This document shows positions 50,484 through 59,094 of a DNA stretch of 64,000 nt, in pieces. Origin of the DNA: Treponema sp. GTDB lineage: Bacteria > Spirochaetota > Spirochaetia > Treponematales > Treponemataceae. The notes beneath the pieces were generated by a model. The model saw only the letters and a list, made by a program, of their open reading frames with translations. It did no database searches and was not told the origin of the DNA. The stretch is from assembly GCF_017430385.1 (NCBI RefSeq), contig NZ_JAFRNB010000185.1:16709-80708 (forward strand). The letters are read 5' to 3'. Position numbers and translations under genes: made by a program. Numbering within the stretch: the stretch's first letter is position 1; every line of letters starts with the position of its first letter.

Positions 50484-51389
50484 ATGACAGAAGACACACA
50501 AGAGCACATTATTGAAGGTCGAAAAACTTTTTTCATTGTCCCAGATGCAACTCTTATGCCAGAATCTTATCTTGAGGACTTTATGGCGCGGGGTTATGAA
50601 ACTTATATCATTGGTGATGACCGGTATTGTCCGTTAAAGGCAAAGGTTGAAGTCATCATTGAAACCTTTATGGATTCAATTCTTTTCTTCTATATTGATA
50701 TGCCGATTAAGGGAATTAAGTGGGATAAATATATCCGTGAACTTCAGGAAAAGTATGCGGGCCGAATCTTAATCGGAGTGCTCTACTTGAAACGGCAGAG
50801 TGAAGAAGAAAAAAAACAGCTCGAAAAGTATTATCTTTTTGATGTGGGAATTCAGTGTGGTTGTATCGGTCTGGAATACCAGAAGATGAAGAATTTCGCG
50901 TTGATTGATAAAGTTATGTATGCAAATCAGGCTTGCGGCCGGCGGCAGAACATCCGTGCGATTTGTGACACGCGGAGCAAAGTCAGCATGGTCACAAAAC
51001 ACGGCCAGATAAAAGGCAGCGTACTCGATGTGAGCATGAGCCATTTTTCGTGCGTTTTTGATAAGACTCTGGAGATTCAGATGTATGAAAAAGTTCCAAA
51101 AATGCTTATCAATATCAACGGACTTCATTTCGTTTCCGATGCAATCTTAATCATGCAGCGCAAAAAGAACGGAGTTCTCCTGAATGTATTCGTTTTCTCA
51201 AATTCAATGGGGCAGCAGGGCGTTGAAAGTGACTTGCAGCCACGTCTTTTGGAACGAATTTACCAGATGACAAGCGATAAGGCAAAATCCCTGATGCGCT
51301 TCAAATTTGAAGAAGCCCGCAAGAACCTCCGAAAATACATGACCGATGATGATTTGTGGGATGCCGGCTTCCGGGAATTTGAGCTTTGA
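50484..51389 (+). CDS. PilZ-domain protein
   Basis: 301 aa. N-terminal alpha/beta region (FFIVPDATLMPESYLEDFMA) of unknown type, then a PilZ-like barrel beginning RRQNIR (RxxxR at 154-158) and DVSMSHFS (about 182-189, the D/NxSxxG position with the Gly changed). These residues bind cyclic di-GMP in PilZ proteins. The C-terminal helical segment ends FREFEL. GGAGA ribosome site. Likely an effector co-expressed with the GGDEF protein. Confidence 0.8.
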   Translation: MTEDTQEHIIEGRKTFFIVPDATLMPESYLEDFMARGYETYIIGDDRYCPLKAKVEVIIETFMDSILFFYIDMPIKGIKWDKYIRELQEKYAGRILIGVLYLKRQSEEEKKQLEKYYLFDVGIQCGCIGLEYQKMKNFALIDKVMYANQACGRRQNIRAICDTRSKVSMVTKHGQIKGSVLDVSMSHFSCVFDKTLEIQMYEKVPKMLININGLHFVSDAILIMQRKKNGVLLNVFVFSNSMGQQGVESDLQPRLLERIYQMTSDKAKSLMRFKFEEARKNLRKYMTDDDLWDAGFREFEL

Positions 51390-51429
51390 TTTTTTCCTCA
51401 TAACATAGTTCTTAAAAAGATTGCTGTGC

Positions 51430-51458
51430 GTGACACGGCTATCTTTTTTCGCTAAAAT
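51430..51458 (+). promoter_or_regulatory. Promoter of tex
   Basis: GTGACA (51430-51435), 17-nt spacer, TAAAAT (51453-51458). ATG 9 nt later, no Shine-Dalgarno. Confidence 0.6.
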
Positions 51459-51467
51459 AGTTGAACT

Positions 51468-53855
51468 ATGGAATTTACACAGGAATCAATCGACGCTCTC
51501 GTTGTAAACGAAGTCGAAATCATGAAAAAAATCGCTGCCGAGCTTAATATCCGTGTTCAGCAGGTCAGCGCAGTTATCAGTCTGGTAAATGAAGGATGTA
51601 CAATCCCTTTCATTTCTCGTTACCGCAAAGAAAAGCATGACAACTTGAACGAAGTCCAGGTCACTGATTGCGACCACTTGTTCAAATCATATAAAAATCT
51701 TGAAGAACGCCGCCTCGAAATCGTAAGGGGCATTTTTGGTCAGGGAAAACTCACAGAAAGCCTTTACAATGCCGCAATGAATGCAAAAACACTCACAGAG
51801 CTTGAGGATTTGTGGGCACCATTCAAAAAGAAGAAGAAGACTCGCGGTATGGTCGCTGCCGAAAAGGGCCTGGAGCCATTGGCAGATTTCATTATCGCAG
51901 AAAACGACGACGCAGCAGTTGAAGCAGAAGCCGAAAAATACATCAAAACAGATAATGAAGACTCAGCTCTCAATGTTGAGAGCGTAAAAGACGCAATTCA
52001 GGGAGCCGAGGACATTATCGCAGAGCGCACTTCACAGGACACAGACAATCGCTCAGATGTTCACGATCTTTATATGAGCGCAGGCTCAATTCAGACAAAA
52101 GGTATCGTTCCGGAAGGACAGGACGCAACTGTCGCAGAGAATACATCAACTTACAAAATGTACTGGAATTACACAGAGCCTCTCAATCAGGTTAAGCCAC
52201 ACCGAATCCTTGCAATCAACCGTGCTGAGCGCGAGGGTGCTTTGAGTGTTACAATCGATGTTCCTGTTGATGATGCTGTAGCATTGCTCCAGAAAAAGGT
52301 AAAAATCTCAAACAAATATCACAAAGAAGCAATCGAGGACGGTCTTGTTCGTCTTCTTTCTCCGGCTGTTGTCCGCGAAATCCGAAGTGACGAGACTGAC
52401 GAAGCTGACGACCACGGAATCGAGCTTTTCAGTGAGAACCTCAAGAACCTTTTGATGACCCAGCCAATCAAGGGAAGCCGAGTTTTGGGAATCGACCCTG
52501 GTATCCGAACAGGTACAAAATGTGCCGCTTTGGACGAGACAGGAAAATACCTGGGCTACTTCAAGATTTATCAGGTTCAGCAGGCAGACGAGGCTTACAA
52601 TCTCTTGAATGAAGCAATTGATAAATACGACATTCAGGTTGTTGCTGTCGGAAACGGAACTGGAAGTCCTGAGGTTCAGGCTCTGGTTTCAAAAGTCATC
52701 AGCGAAAACTATGCTGACAGCGATGTAAAATACACAGTCGTTGATGAGTCTGGTGCTTCAGTTTATTCTGCAAGCCCTGTCGCAACAGAAGAATTCCCTG
52801 AGCTTGACCTTACAATCCGTGGAGCAATCTCAATGGGCCGCCGTTTGCAGGATCCTCTCGCAGAGCTTGTAAAAATCGACCCGAAGGCAATCGGCGTTGG
52901 CCTTTACCAGCACGACGTAAACCAGAAAAAGCTTGCCGAGCAGCTTGATGAGGTAGTCGGCTCTGTCGTTAACCAGGTCGGCGTAAACCTTAACACTGCA
53001 AGCTACATGCTCTTAAAGTATGTTTCCGGCATCAACATGAGCACAGCAAAGAAAATCGTCGCTTACCGCGACGCTAACGGCAAAATCACAAGCCGCGAAG
53101 AGCTCAAAAAAGTACCGGGCTTAGGCCCTAAGGCATTCGAGCAGTGCGCAGGCTTCCTTAAGATTGCAGAAAGCTCTGACCCGCTCGACAACACTTGGGT
53201 TCACCCGGAGAATTATGACGTTGCCCGTGAAGTTTTGGATTTCGTTAAGAGCGGAAAGCAGGTTCCAGCTGAGACAAAAAAAGCCCTCATCGAAAAATAC
53301 AACATCGGTGAGACAACGCTGAACGACATCATCGAAGAGCTTGGAAAGCCAAACCGTGACCCGCGCGACGGATATCCGGCTCCAATCATGCAGAAAGGCG
53401 TCGTTAAGTTTGAGGATTTGACTGTCGGAATGAAGGTAACAGGCAAAATCAAGAACGTAGTTGACTTCGGAGCTTTCGTTGACATCGGTTTGCACGAGAC
53501 AGCTTTGATTCATGTTTCTGAGCTAAGCGATTCATTTGTCTCTGACCCCATGGACGTAATCAAAGTCGGCGATGTAAAAGAATTCACAATCATCGCCTTG
53601 GACAAAGACCGAATGCGAATCAGCCTCTCTCTCAAGAGCGACGCACACACCCGCCTCGGCCAGACAAACGAGGGCAAAAAGCCTTCAACTGACGGCACAG
53701 GCAAAAAACGAGTCGTAGTCGTTAAGAAGGGCAGCGGCACAGGCGACAAAAAGCCAGCCTTCGCAAATGACCGCCCACGAAACAACGGCAACCGCAACTT
53801 CGGAAGCGATGACGGAATGTCATACAACCCATTTGCTGCTCTTTTGAAACGATAA
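51468..53855 (+). CDS. tex: RNA-binding transcription accessory protein Tex
   Basis: 795 aa, full length. Tex N-terminal domain (SLVNEGCTIPFISRYRKEK), YqgF/RuvC-like domain (VLGIDPGIRTGTKCAALD), helix-hairpin-helix region (KIVAYRDANGKITSREELKKVPGLGPKAF) and a C-terminal S1 RNA-binding domain (GMKVTGKIKNVVDFGAFVDIG). The tail is Lys/Gly/Asn-rich. Involved in transcription and RNA handling. Leaderless-type start. A hairpin element begins 3 nt after the stop. Confidence 0.96.
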   Translation: MEFTQESIDALVVNEVEIMKKIAAELNIRVQQVSAVISLVNEGCTIPFISRYRKEKHDNLNEVQVTDCDHLFKSYKNLEERRLEIVRGIFGQGKLTESLYNAAMNAKTLTELEDLWAPFKKKKKTRGMVAAEKGLEPLADFIIAENDDAAVEAEAEKYIKTDNEDSALNVESVKDAIQGAEDIIAERTSQDTDNRSDVHDLYMSAGSIQTKGIVPEGQDATVAENTSTYKMYWNYTEPLNQVKPHRILAINRAEREGALSVTIDVPVDDAVALLQKKVKISNKYHKEAIEDGLVRLLSPAVVREIRSDETDEADDHGIELFSENLKNLLMTQPIKGSRVLGIDPGIRTGTKCAALDETGKYLGYFKIYQVQQADEAYNLLNEAIDKYDIQVVAVGNGTGSPEVQALVSKVISENYADSDVKYTVVDESGASVYSASPVATEEFPELDLTIRGAISMGRRLQDPLAELVKIDPKAIGVGLYQHDVNQKKLAEQLDEVVGSVVNQVGVNLNTASYMLLKYVSGINMSTAKKIVAYRDANGKITSREELKKVPGLGPKAFEQCAGFLKIAESSDPLDNTWVHPENYDVAREVLDFVKSGKQVPAETKKALIEKYNIGETTLNDIIEELGKPNRDPRDGYPAPIMQKGVVKFEDLTVGMKVTGKIKNVVDFGAFVDIGLHETALIHVSELSDSFVSDPMDVIKVGDVKEFTIIALDKDRMRISLSLKSDAHTRLGQTNEGKKPSTDGTGKKRVVVVKKGSGTGDKKPAFANDRPRNNGNRNFGSDDGMSYNPFAALLKR

Positions 53856-53857
53856 TC

Positions 53858-53932
53858 GGCACACGGATGTGCCGCAAAGCCAGTTGACCCGCGAGTTTTG
53901 CCAAAGCAAAACTCGTCACGACATGGATGTCG
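53858..53932 (+). repeat. H1-H2-H3 hairpin element after tex
   Basis: H1 GGCACA-CGGA-TGTGCC (53858-53873), H2 CGAGTTTTGC...GCAAAACTCG (53892-53915), H3 CGACA-TGGA-TGTCG (53919-53932). H1 faces tex. After H3 the frame EAFAKMKK-stop (53932-53961) loosely resembles a Tex C-terminus but is not a clear copy. Confidence 0.87.
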
Positions 53933-53948
53933 AAGCTTTCGCTAAGAT

Positions 53949-54020
53949 GAAGAAGTAGTGAAACAAAAATTACCTCCTATAATTTTTGTTTCACTACTTC
54001 TTCCCCACATCCATGTGGGG
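53949..54020. repeat. 23-bp perfect inverted repeat plus H1-type hairpin beside the ArsR gene
   Basis: GAAGAAGTAGTGAAACAAAAATT (23 bases, 53949-53971) pairs perfectly with 53981-54003 across a 9-nt loop. Then CCCCACA-TCCA-TGTGGGG (54003-54020) is an H1-type hairpin facing the ArsR gene on the minus strand. On the minus strand the loop reads ATAGGAGGT, a Shine-Dalgarno-like word. Tail-to-tail elements of tex and the ArsR gene seem to meet here. Confidence 0.8.
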
Positions 54021-54038
54021 CATTGTTTCGCTGATTGA

Positions 54039-54392
54039 TTATTCTTCGATGTGCTCCAGGCCCATGTTCAGGATTTTTGTCACATGCTCATCGCTTAATG
54101 AATAAATCAGAGATTTTCCTTCACGGCGGAATTTTACAAGTCCGTTTGCTTTCAGAACCCTCAGCTGATGACTGATTGCGCTTTGAGTCATTGAAAGGAC
54201 TTCGGCCAAGTCACCAACGGAAAGTTCCCGGCCAAGAAGGGCAAAAAGAATCTTGATTCGGGTTGAGTCTCCGAAAATCTTAAAAAGCTCGGCAAGGTCA
54301 AAGAGAAGGTCTTCGTCAGGCATTGAGTCTGCAACTGATGTTAAATCCTGTGAATAGGTTGGTTTTGCAGGGATTTCCTTTTCATCTTGCAT
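54039..54392 (-). CDS. ArsR/SmtB family metal-responsive repressor (CzrA-like)
   Basis: 117 aa winged helix. DLAELFKIFGDSTRIKIL and SMTQSAISHQLRVL (recognition helix). The C-terminal helix has Asp-x-His then His eleven positions later (SDEH...LEHIEE), matching three of four ligands of the CzrA/SmtB alpha-5 zinc site; the fourth His is Glu. Predicted zinc or cobalt sensor. ATG 54392 has GAGGTA upstream. The operator TGAACA-AC-TGTTCA lies 18 bp upstream. No exporter gene is adjacent. Confidence 0.87.
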   Translation of the reverse strand: MQDEKEIPAKPTYSQDLTSVADSMPDEDLLFDLAELFKIFGDSTRIKILFALLGRELSVGDLAEVLSMTQSAISHQLRVLKANGLVKFRREGKSLIYSLSDEHVTKILNMGLEHIEE

Positions 54393-54409
54393 AAAATACC
54401 TCGAATATA

Positions 54410-54423
54410 TGAACAACTGTTCA
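54410..54423. promoter_or_regulatory. SmtB/CzrA-type operator
   Basis: TGAACA-AC-TGTTCA, a perfect 12-2 palindrome in an AT-rich frame (ATA before, AAT after), agreeing with the TGAA-N6-TTCA operator core of the ArsR/SmtB zinc sensors. Confidence 0.75.
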
Positions 54424-54540
54424 AATGTAATTAATAATAGGCTTGGAGACGGAAAAAGTCAAGAATAGGTCTCAAATATAATGTATTTTTTTGTATTTCT
54501 TTGATATAATTTTAAGCAAGTCAACTTATACTATTATAGT

Positions 54541-55539
54541 ATGAAGAATCGAAACCTGTTCCGAGTTGATAAAATTCCCGCCTTAATTTGTTATGTTTTA
54601 ATGATTATGTTGTATTTCGGAACGGATAAATTTTCCCGGCTGACATCAGTTTCAAAAGACATGTTTATGGTTCTGGGACATCCGATTCCAATATCTTCTT
54701 TGGCCGGGGTTTTTTCATCTATGTCGATGATTGTCCTTATCTGCTTCGTTGTTTTTTACCGAAAACTGGGCTTTTATACTTCTATCGTAATTCTTGCATT
54801 CCGCGTGTTTAAGCTTACAAAAAGCTTGCTTCATTTCCATCCGACAGGTTTGCCAGCAATTTTCATCACATTGGTCGGTCTTGTTTCCGTTCTGGTTATC
54901 TATCAGAGAAATGAGAAAATTTTACGCACTCAGGAGAAACACCGGAAAGAGCTTGTTGATTTTACAAATTCGATTATCGATGCATTCTCAATTTGTATCG
55001 ACGGAAAAGATTCTTACACTAACGGACATTCTCTTCGGGTTGCAAAATACACAAAATTGCTTGCCCTTAAGCTTGGTGAGAGCGAGGAAACAGCCCAGAA
55101 ATTTTACAATATCGCGCTTCTTCATGACATCGGTAAAATCGGTATTTCAGATGATATCCTCAATAAGCCGGGAAAACTGACTCCGGAAGAATATGATACT
55201 ATGAAAACTCATGCGTATCGTGGATTTGAGATTCTGAAAAGAGTTAAGACCCAGAAAGATATTGCGGATGGTGCTCAGTATCATCATGAAAGATTTGACG
55301 GAAGAGGCTATCCTGCGAACCTGTCTGGTGAAAAAATTCCGTGGGTTGCTCGAATTATCTCTGTTGCTGATGCTTTTGATGCCATGAGCTCGACCCGGCC
55401 ATACCGCAAAAGACTTACAGGGGACGCCATTCTAAAAGAAATAAAAGATTGCTCTGGCACGCAGTTTGACCCGGTTGTAGCAAAAGCATTCCTTGAGCTT
55501 TATGAAGAGGGTGTTTTTTCAGATATAAAGACTGAATAA
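54541..55539 (+). CDS. Membrane HD-GYP domain protein (cyclic di-GMP phosphodiesterase)
   Basis: 332 aa. Four N-terminal TM helices (to about 122), then HD-GYP: LLHDIGKIG with His195-Asp196, HHERFDGRGYP at 248-258 including the GYP tripeptide. All metal ligands are present, so it should hydrolyse cyclic di-GMP to pGpG or GMP. No recognisable periplasmic sensor; the TM block may sense membrane state. Diverges from the metal sensor gene and shares its upstream region. Confidence 0.92.
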   Translation: MKNRNLFRVDKIPALICYVLMIMLYFGTDKFSRLTSVSKDMFMVLGHPIPISSLAGVFSSMSMIVLICFVVFYRKLGFYTSIVILAFRVFKLTKSLLHFHPTGLPAIFITLVGLVSVLVIYQRNEKILRTQEKHRKELVDFTNSIIDAFSICIDGKDSYTNGHSLRVAKYTKLLALKLGESEETAQKFYNIALLHDIGKIGISDDILNKPGKLTPEEYDTMKTHAYRGFEILKRVKTQKDIADGAQYHHERFDGRGYPANLSGEKIPWVARIISVADAFDAMSSTRPYRKRLTGDAILKEIKDCSGTQFDPVVAKAFLELYEEGVFSDIKTE

Positions 55540-55601
55540 ACTTCCTGTCCTAAGCCGATAAACCAAAATTCTATAAAATTCTCCCAAAATTTTCAAAATT
55601 C

Positions 55602-55618
55602 TGATAGTATCACTATCA
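55602..55618. promoter_or_regulatory. Operator copy 1 upstream of the lipase gene
   Basis: TGATAGT-ATC-ACTATCA, perfect 7-bp arms with 3-nt spacer. Second copy at 55667-55683. A TTGCTT promoter -35 box (55626-55631) lies between the two. Confidence 0.8.
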
Positions 55619-55666
55619 AATTCTCTTGCTTTAAAGCTGAAAGTATGCTTTAATATTATTAGAAAA

Positions 55667-55683
55667 TGATAGTACCACTATCA
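55667..55683. promoter_or_regulatory. Operator copy 2 upstream of the lipase gene
   Basis: TGATAGT-ACC-ACTATCA. It lies just downstream of the -10 region and 21 bp before the start codon. The centres are 65 bp apart, about six helical turns, which would suit a repression loop. The regulator is unknown. Confidence 0.8.
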
Positions 55684-55703
55684 GAAAATAAAGGGGGAAT
55701 AAA

Positions 55704-56495
55704 ATGAAAAAGTTGGTAAAGGTTCTTTCTGCTCTTGCTCTTGCTGCTGCTTTGGCTGGATGTTCGGATCTTGGCGATGAAGAAAATGATTCTCTTGCTT
55801 CTGAACGCGCTGCTGCCTCAAACAAAGTTACTTACACAATGGCTTCTGAAATTAGCCGCCTTGTTTATGAGGGCTATAACGAAGCAAAAAAAGGCCCGAT
55901 TATCATTACAAAGGGCGTTCTCAAAAGTGGCTGGACTTCAAAAAATGTCTATCTTATCACTCTTTCAGGAACCGAACTTGTCAAAAATCAGACTACAGGC
56001 TATCTCACTGACTTGAAGAGCGGTTTCAACCTTAAAAATGCATATCTTGATAATGTTGTAAGCATCGTCACTAAAAATATCCCGAAAAATTCAAATCTTG
56101 TTTTTGCCGGACACAGTTTGGGTGGAATGATTTGTCAGCAGGTTATCGCAAATGACACAATCAAAAAGAATTACAATGTCCTTAACACAGTCTGCTTCGG
56201 CTCACCGCTTCTTTCTGCAGGCGACCGCGAGGGAACAGTAAAACGCCTCGGCGACACTTCTGACATCGTTCCATATTTGAGCGGAAGTCTTTTCAACAAT
56301 ACTGTTTGGGCAATCGCAGGACTCAATCGCGAGGATGGCGGCTACGGCACGGATTTTGCAAATGCACACCAGAGCTACATCCGTGATGATGAATGGGGTG
56401 CTTATGATGTCGTCGGAAAAAAATACGGCGGTACAAAAATCACACTGGATTTGAATACAAAAACATTCTACCAGTCTAAATATTGGTTCAAATAA
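55704..56495 (+). CDS. Class 3 lipase-like lipoprotein
   Basis: 263 aa. Signal peptide ending ALAGC (Cys20 lipobox). Alpha/beta-hydrolase of the lipase class 3 type: FAGHSLGG with nucleophile Ser138, SDIVPYL (acid Asp) and NAHQSY (His). Presumably hydrolyses lipid esters outside the inner membrane. The long DLKSGFNLKNAYLDNVV lid segment is family-like. GGGGGA ribosome site. Two identical-arm operators flank its promoter, so it is tightly regulated. Confidence 0.87.
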   Translation: MKKLVKVLSALALAAALAGCSDLGDEENDSLASERAAASNKVTYTMASEISRLVYEGYNEAKKGPIIITKGVLKSGWTSKNVYLITLSGTELVKNQTTGYLTDLKSGFNLKNAYLDNVVSIVTKNIPKNSNLVFAGHSLGGMICQQVIANDTIKKNYNVLNTVCFGSPLLSAGDREGTVKRLGDTSDIVPYLSGSLFNNTVWAIAGLNREDGGYGTDFANAHQSYIRDDEWGAYDVVGKKYGGTKITLDLNTKTFYQSKYWFK

Positions 56496-56606
56496 GTCTG
56501 TTGGGCTTTGAACATAGAAAAACCTTCTTTTTTAACTTTGGGCTTCGTAAATTTCTGACAATTCTCCGATAATTGATTATAATAAATATTACGAGAGGAG
56601 GCAGAA

Positions 56607-59084
56607 ATGAAGAAGTCCATTTTTTTTATTGTCACGGCATTTTTGTTCTTTTTTTACTCATGCTCAGATTTCAAAGACTTGGGGCTTCCTGAATCTGTAT
56701 CTGTAAGGACGGCTGCGAAATTTGAAGCTCCATTGGGAAATGGCTCTCTGTCAATCCGTGAAAAAGCAAGCCTCGAAAAGCTAAAGGAAATCCTAGAAAA
56801 GAATATTTCCAAAAACGACGATTCTTCCCAGAATTTATCGCCTTCTGTTTATGAATACAATCCTACCGCGAAAGATGATGCGATTTTGCAGTACATTTTC
56901 AATTATCCGCTAAAAGAAATCCCTATTTCAATTGATGATGGCAATGACGACAAAACTGATGTCAGCAATATTTCTATTCCTGAGACAAAATTTGAAGCTC
57001 CCGACATCAACGATTCGATTTACAATTCCTTGAAGGACGCTCTTGCTGCCGTTCCTGGGCATATTGATATTCCAGAGGGGGTTCCGGGCAATATTTCGGA
57101 AATCCCTGATGATAAATTCTCAAACAAAAAATATGTAGAATTTACAATCACAACGCCAGTTTTTACGACAATGAATGTCAAAAAAGGCAAAATGAACATC
57201 AACATAACAACTCCTAGTGGTGTTTCATCTGATTTTGCTATGACAGTCGGCGCAAAGATTGTTAGAAAGGACGACCACTCAAAACTTATTGCCCCGATTG
57301 CGGGCAGTTCTGAGACAAAAACTGTATCAACAACAGCAGACGAAATCACGACAATTTCCATAGATTTGGCAGGTGCCGAGCTTGTCAAGGAAATGCATGT
57401 TATTTTTGAAGGCTCTCTTTCTGGCGGAACTCTTGGAAAAACAAACAATTACACTGTCTCAATGGAGCCTTCTTCCGATTTTACAATCTCAAAAATCACC
57501 GGACTGACGATGACAAATACCGAGCTTGGCGCAAATGGTACGGTTCCTGTCAAAAAAGAATTTGAATTCAATGGTCTCAATGAAAGCCTTAAACAGGCAA
57601 CAGTCGAAAAAGGCGAGCTTGATTTTTACTGCAAGCTTCCGGAAGGCTGGAGCGGCATAAAAGTTGACGAATCAAAATTCATGATTGACGGCGGACTGGA
57701 GCTTGAGGATTCTGATTTTTCAACTCCGAAGGAAAAAGCCGGCTTCCTTCTTTACAAAACGGCGAATCTTGTGGGCAAAACTATAAAATCTCCGGCCGCA
57801 ATTGCTCCAAAAAAGACTTCAACCTATAAAAGTGACACTGATTACAGCTATATCAAGATTTCCCTTGAGAATGCAACGCTTGTTTTTGGCGATGAAGAAC
57901 CAAATCTTTCTATTAACGGTGATTTGCGTATCGAATCGCTTTCAAGCCTTACGATTAAGCTGGGTGATTTGAACAGTTTCACTGGCAGCGAAGATACAGG
58001 TTTGAATTTCTCTACACTTTTGAGCGACATCCTAAAAGGCGAAAAATCTGCGCTTATCGATGATTTTGAATTCACAAGCACGAGCAGGGCTGGTCTTCTT
58101 GGTTACATTTTTGCATCCCAGCCAACAAACAATGCTGCTCTTACCGGGCTTTCTTTAAAAGGCAAGATTTCTGCAAAATATGACAACAAAACAAATCCTG
58201 ACACAAAGGATACTACGTATCTCATTGGTGATGCTTCCACTGACGATGAGATTCTTCTGAAATCTTCTTCCAAAACACTTGCGTCGGTGGCTAAGGAAGG
58301 AATTATTACGGATAGTTCTGTGTTTGCGGCCGAAAATGTCTCCGCAGAAATTTCGAGTGCTGATATTGAAAAGCTTATAAATAAAAAGCCAGACAATCTC
58401 TCGGTGGAATACAATCTTGGTTTGGCATCTGGAACTGAGTCTGAGCTTACGCTTACAGGCGATGAACTGAAATCTCTTGAAAACAAGCCGAAAATTTCGG
58501 TTTCCCTTGCGCTTGTCCTTCCGTTTCAGATGAAACTTATTGATAAAGCTGATATTCCGGAACTTGGCAAACGGGATAATGTCATTACGATTGCCGATGC
58601 AAAGTCTTTGATTAAAGAAAAAGATGCCGATGAAAAAGACGAAGATTTACTAAAACGCGATGAAGCGAAAGACAGCGAAAAATGGCTTAAATATGCTGAT
58701 GCGCTGAAATCTTGCACGATGGTGTATACCGTCGATAACAATCTGCTTGTAAATCAGTTGGCGGACGGGGATGTTTCTTTGCCGATTAAAATCAGCATGT
58801 ATGCCGTTGATGACAAAGGAAATACGGTCACTTGGTTTGGCGATGAAACGAATCATGAAAAACCGCTGGATTCTACATCGGGCGCACATTCTTTTGAATT
58901 TACAAAGGCTGAGGTAAGGGCAATTTTTGAGAATTATCCGTTCATTCCTAAAGTCAAGGTGGAAATTCCTGCGGACTGTTCTGTTAGCCACGTCGCAAGA
59001 AATTCAAAATTCGGAATGCGGGGAACTTTTAAAATTGAGTTTGATAGAAATATTCCTGTTGAAGTCTGGAGTAAAAATGATTAA
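56607..59084 (+). CDS. Large lipoprotein, beta-rich, unknown family
   Basis: 825 aa. Signal peptide ending FFYSCS (Cys19 lipobox). The mature protein is rich in Ser, Thr, Asp, Lys and beta strands with repeated themes such as LTLTGDELKSL and VEFTITTPVFTTMNV, and no catalytic motif is seen. It may be a surface or periplasmic structural or adhesin-like protein. GAGAGGAGG ribosome site. The next gene, encoding an outer-membrane beta-barrel-like protein, starts 11 bp after, so the two are an operon. Confidence 0.72.
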   Translation: MKKSIFFIVTAFLFFFYSCSDFKDLGLPESVSVRTAAKFEAPLGNGSLSIREKASLEKLKEILEKNISKNDDSSQNLSPSVYEYNPTAKDDAILQYIFNYPLKEIPISIDDGNDDKTDVSNISIPETKFEAPDINDSIYNSLKDALAAVPGHIDIPEGVPGNISEIPDDKFSNKKYVEFTITTPVFTTMNVKKGKMNINITTPSGVSSDFAMTVGAKIVRKDDHSKLIAPIAGSSETKTVSTTADEITTISIDLAGAELVKEMHVIFEGSLSGGTLGKTNNYTVSMEPSSDFTISKITGLTMTNTELGANGTVPVKKEFEFNGLNESLKQATVEKGELDFYCKLPEGWSGIKVDESKFMIDGGLELEDSDFSTPKEKAGFLLYKTANLVGKTIKSPAAIAPKKTSTYKSDTDYSYIKISLENATLVFGDEEPNLSINGDLRIESLSSLTIKLGDLNSFTGSEDTGLNFSTLLSDILKGEKSALIDDFEFTSTSRAGLLGYIFASQPTNNAALTGLSLKGKISAKYDNKTNPDTKDTTYLIGDASTDDEILLKSSSKTLASVAKEGIITDSSVFAAENVSAEISSADIEKLINKKPDNLSVEYNLGLASGTESELTLTGDELKSLENKPKISVSLALVLPFQMKLIDKADIPELGKRDNVITIADAKSLIKEKDADEKDEDLLKRDEAKDSEKWLKYADALKSCTMVYTVDNNLLVNQLADGDVSLPIKISMYAVDDKGNTVTWFGDETNHEKPLDSTSGAHSFEFTKAEVRAIFENYPFIPKVKVEIPADCSVSHVARNSKFGMRGTFKIEFDRNIPVEVWSKND

Positions 59085-59094
59085 GGGGGTGTCT

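Noticed and set aside
53932..53961. EAFAKMKK-stop after the tex element as a re-encoded Tex end
   Set aside because: Only Phe-Ala and a basic tail match NPFAALLKR; too weak to count with the kduI, aminotransferase and nrdG cases.
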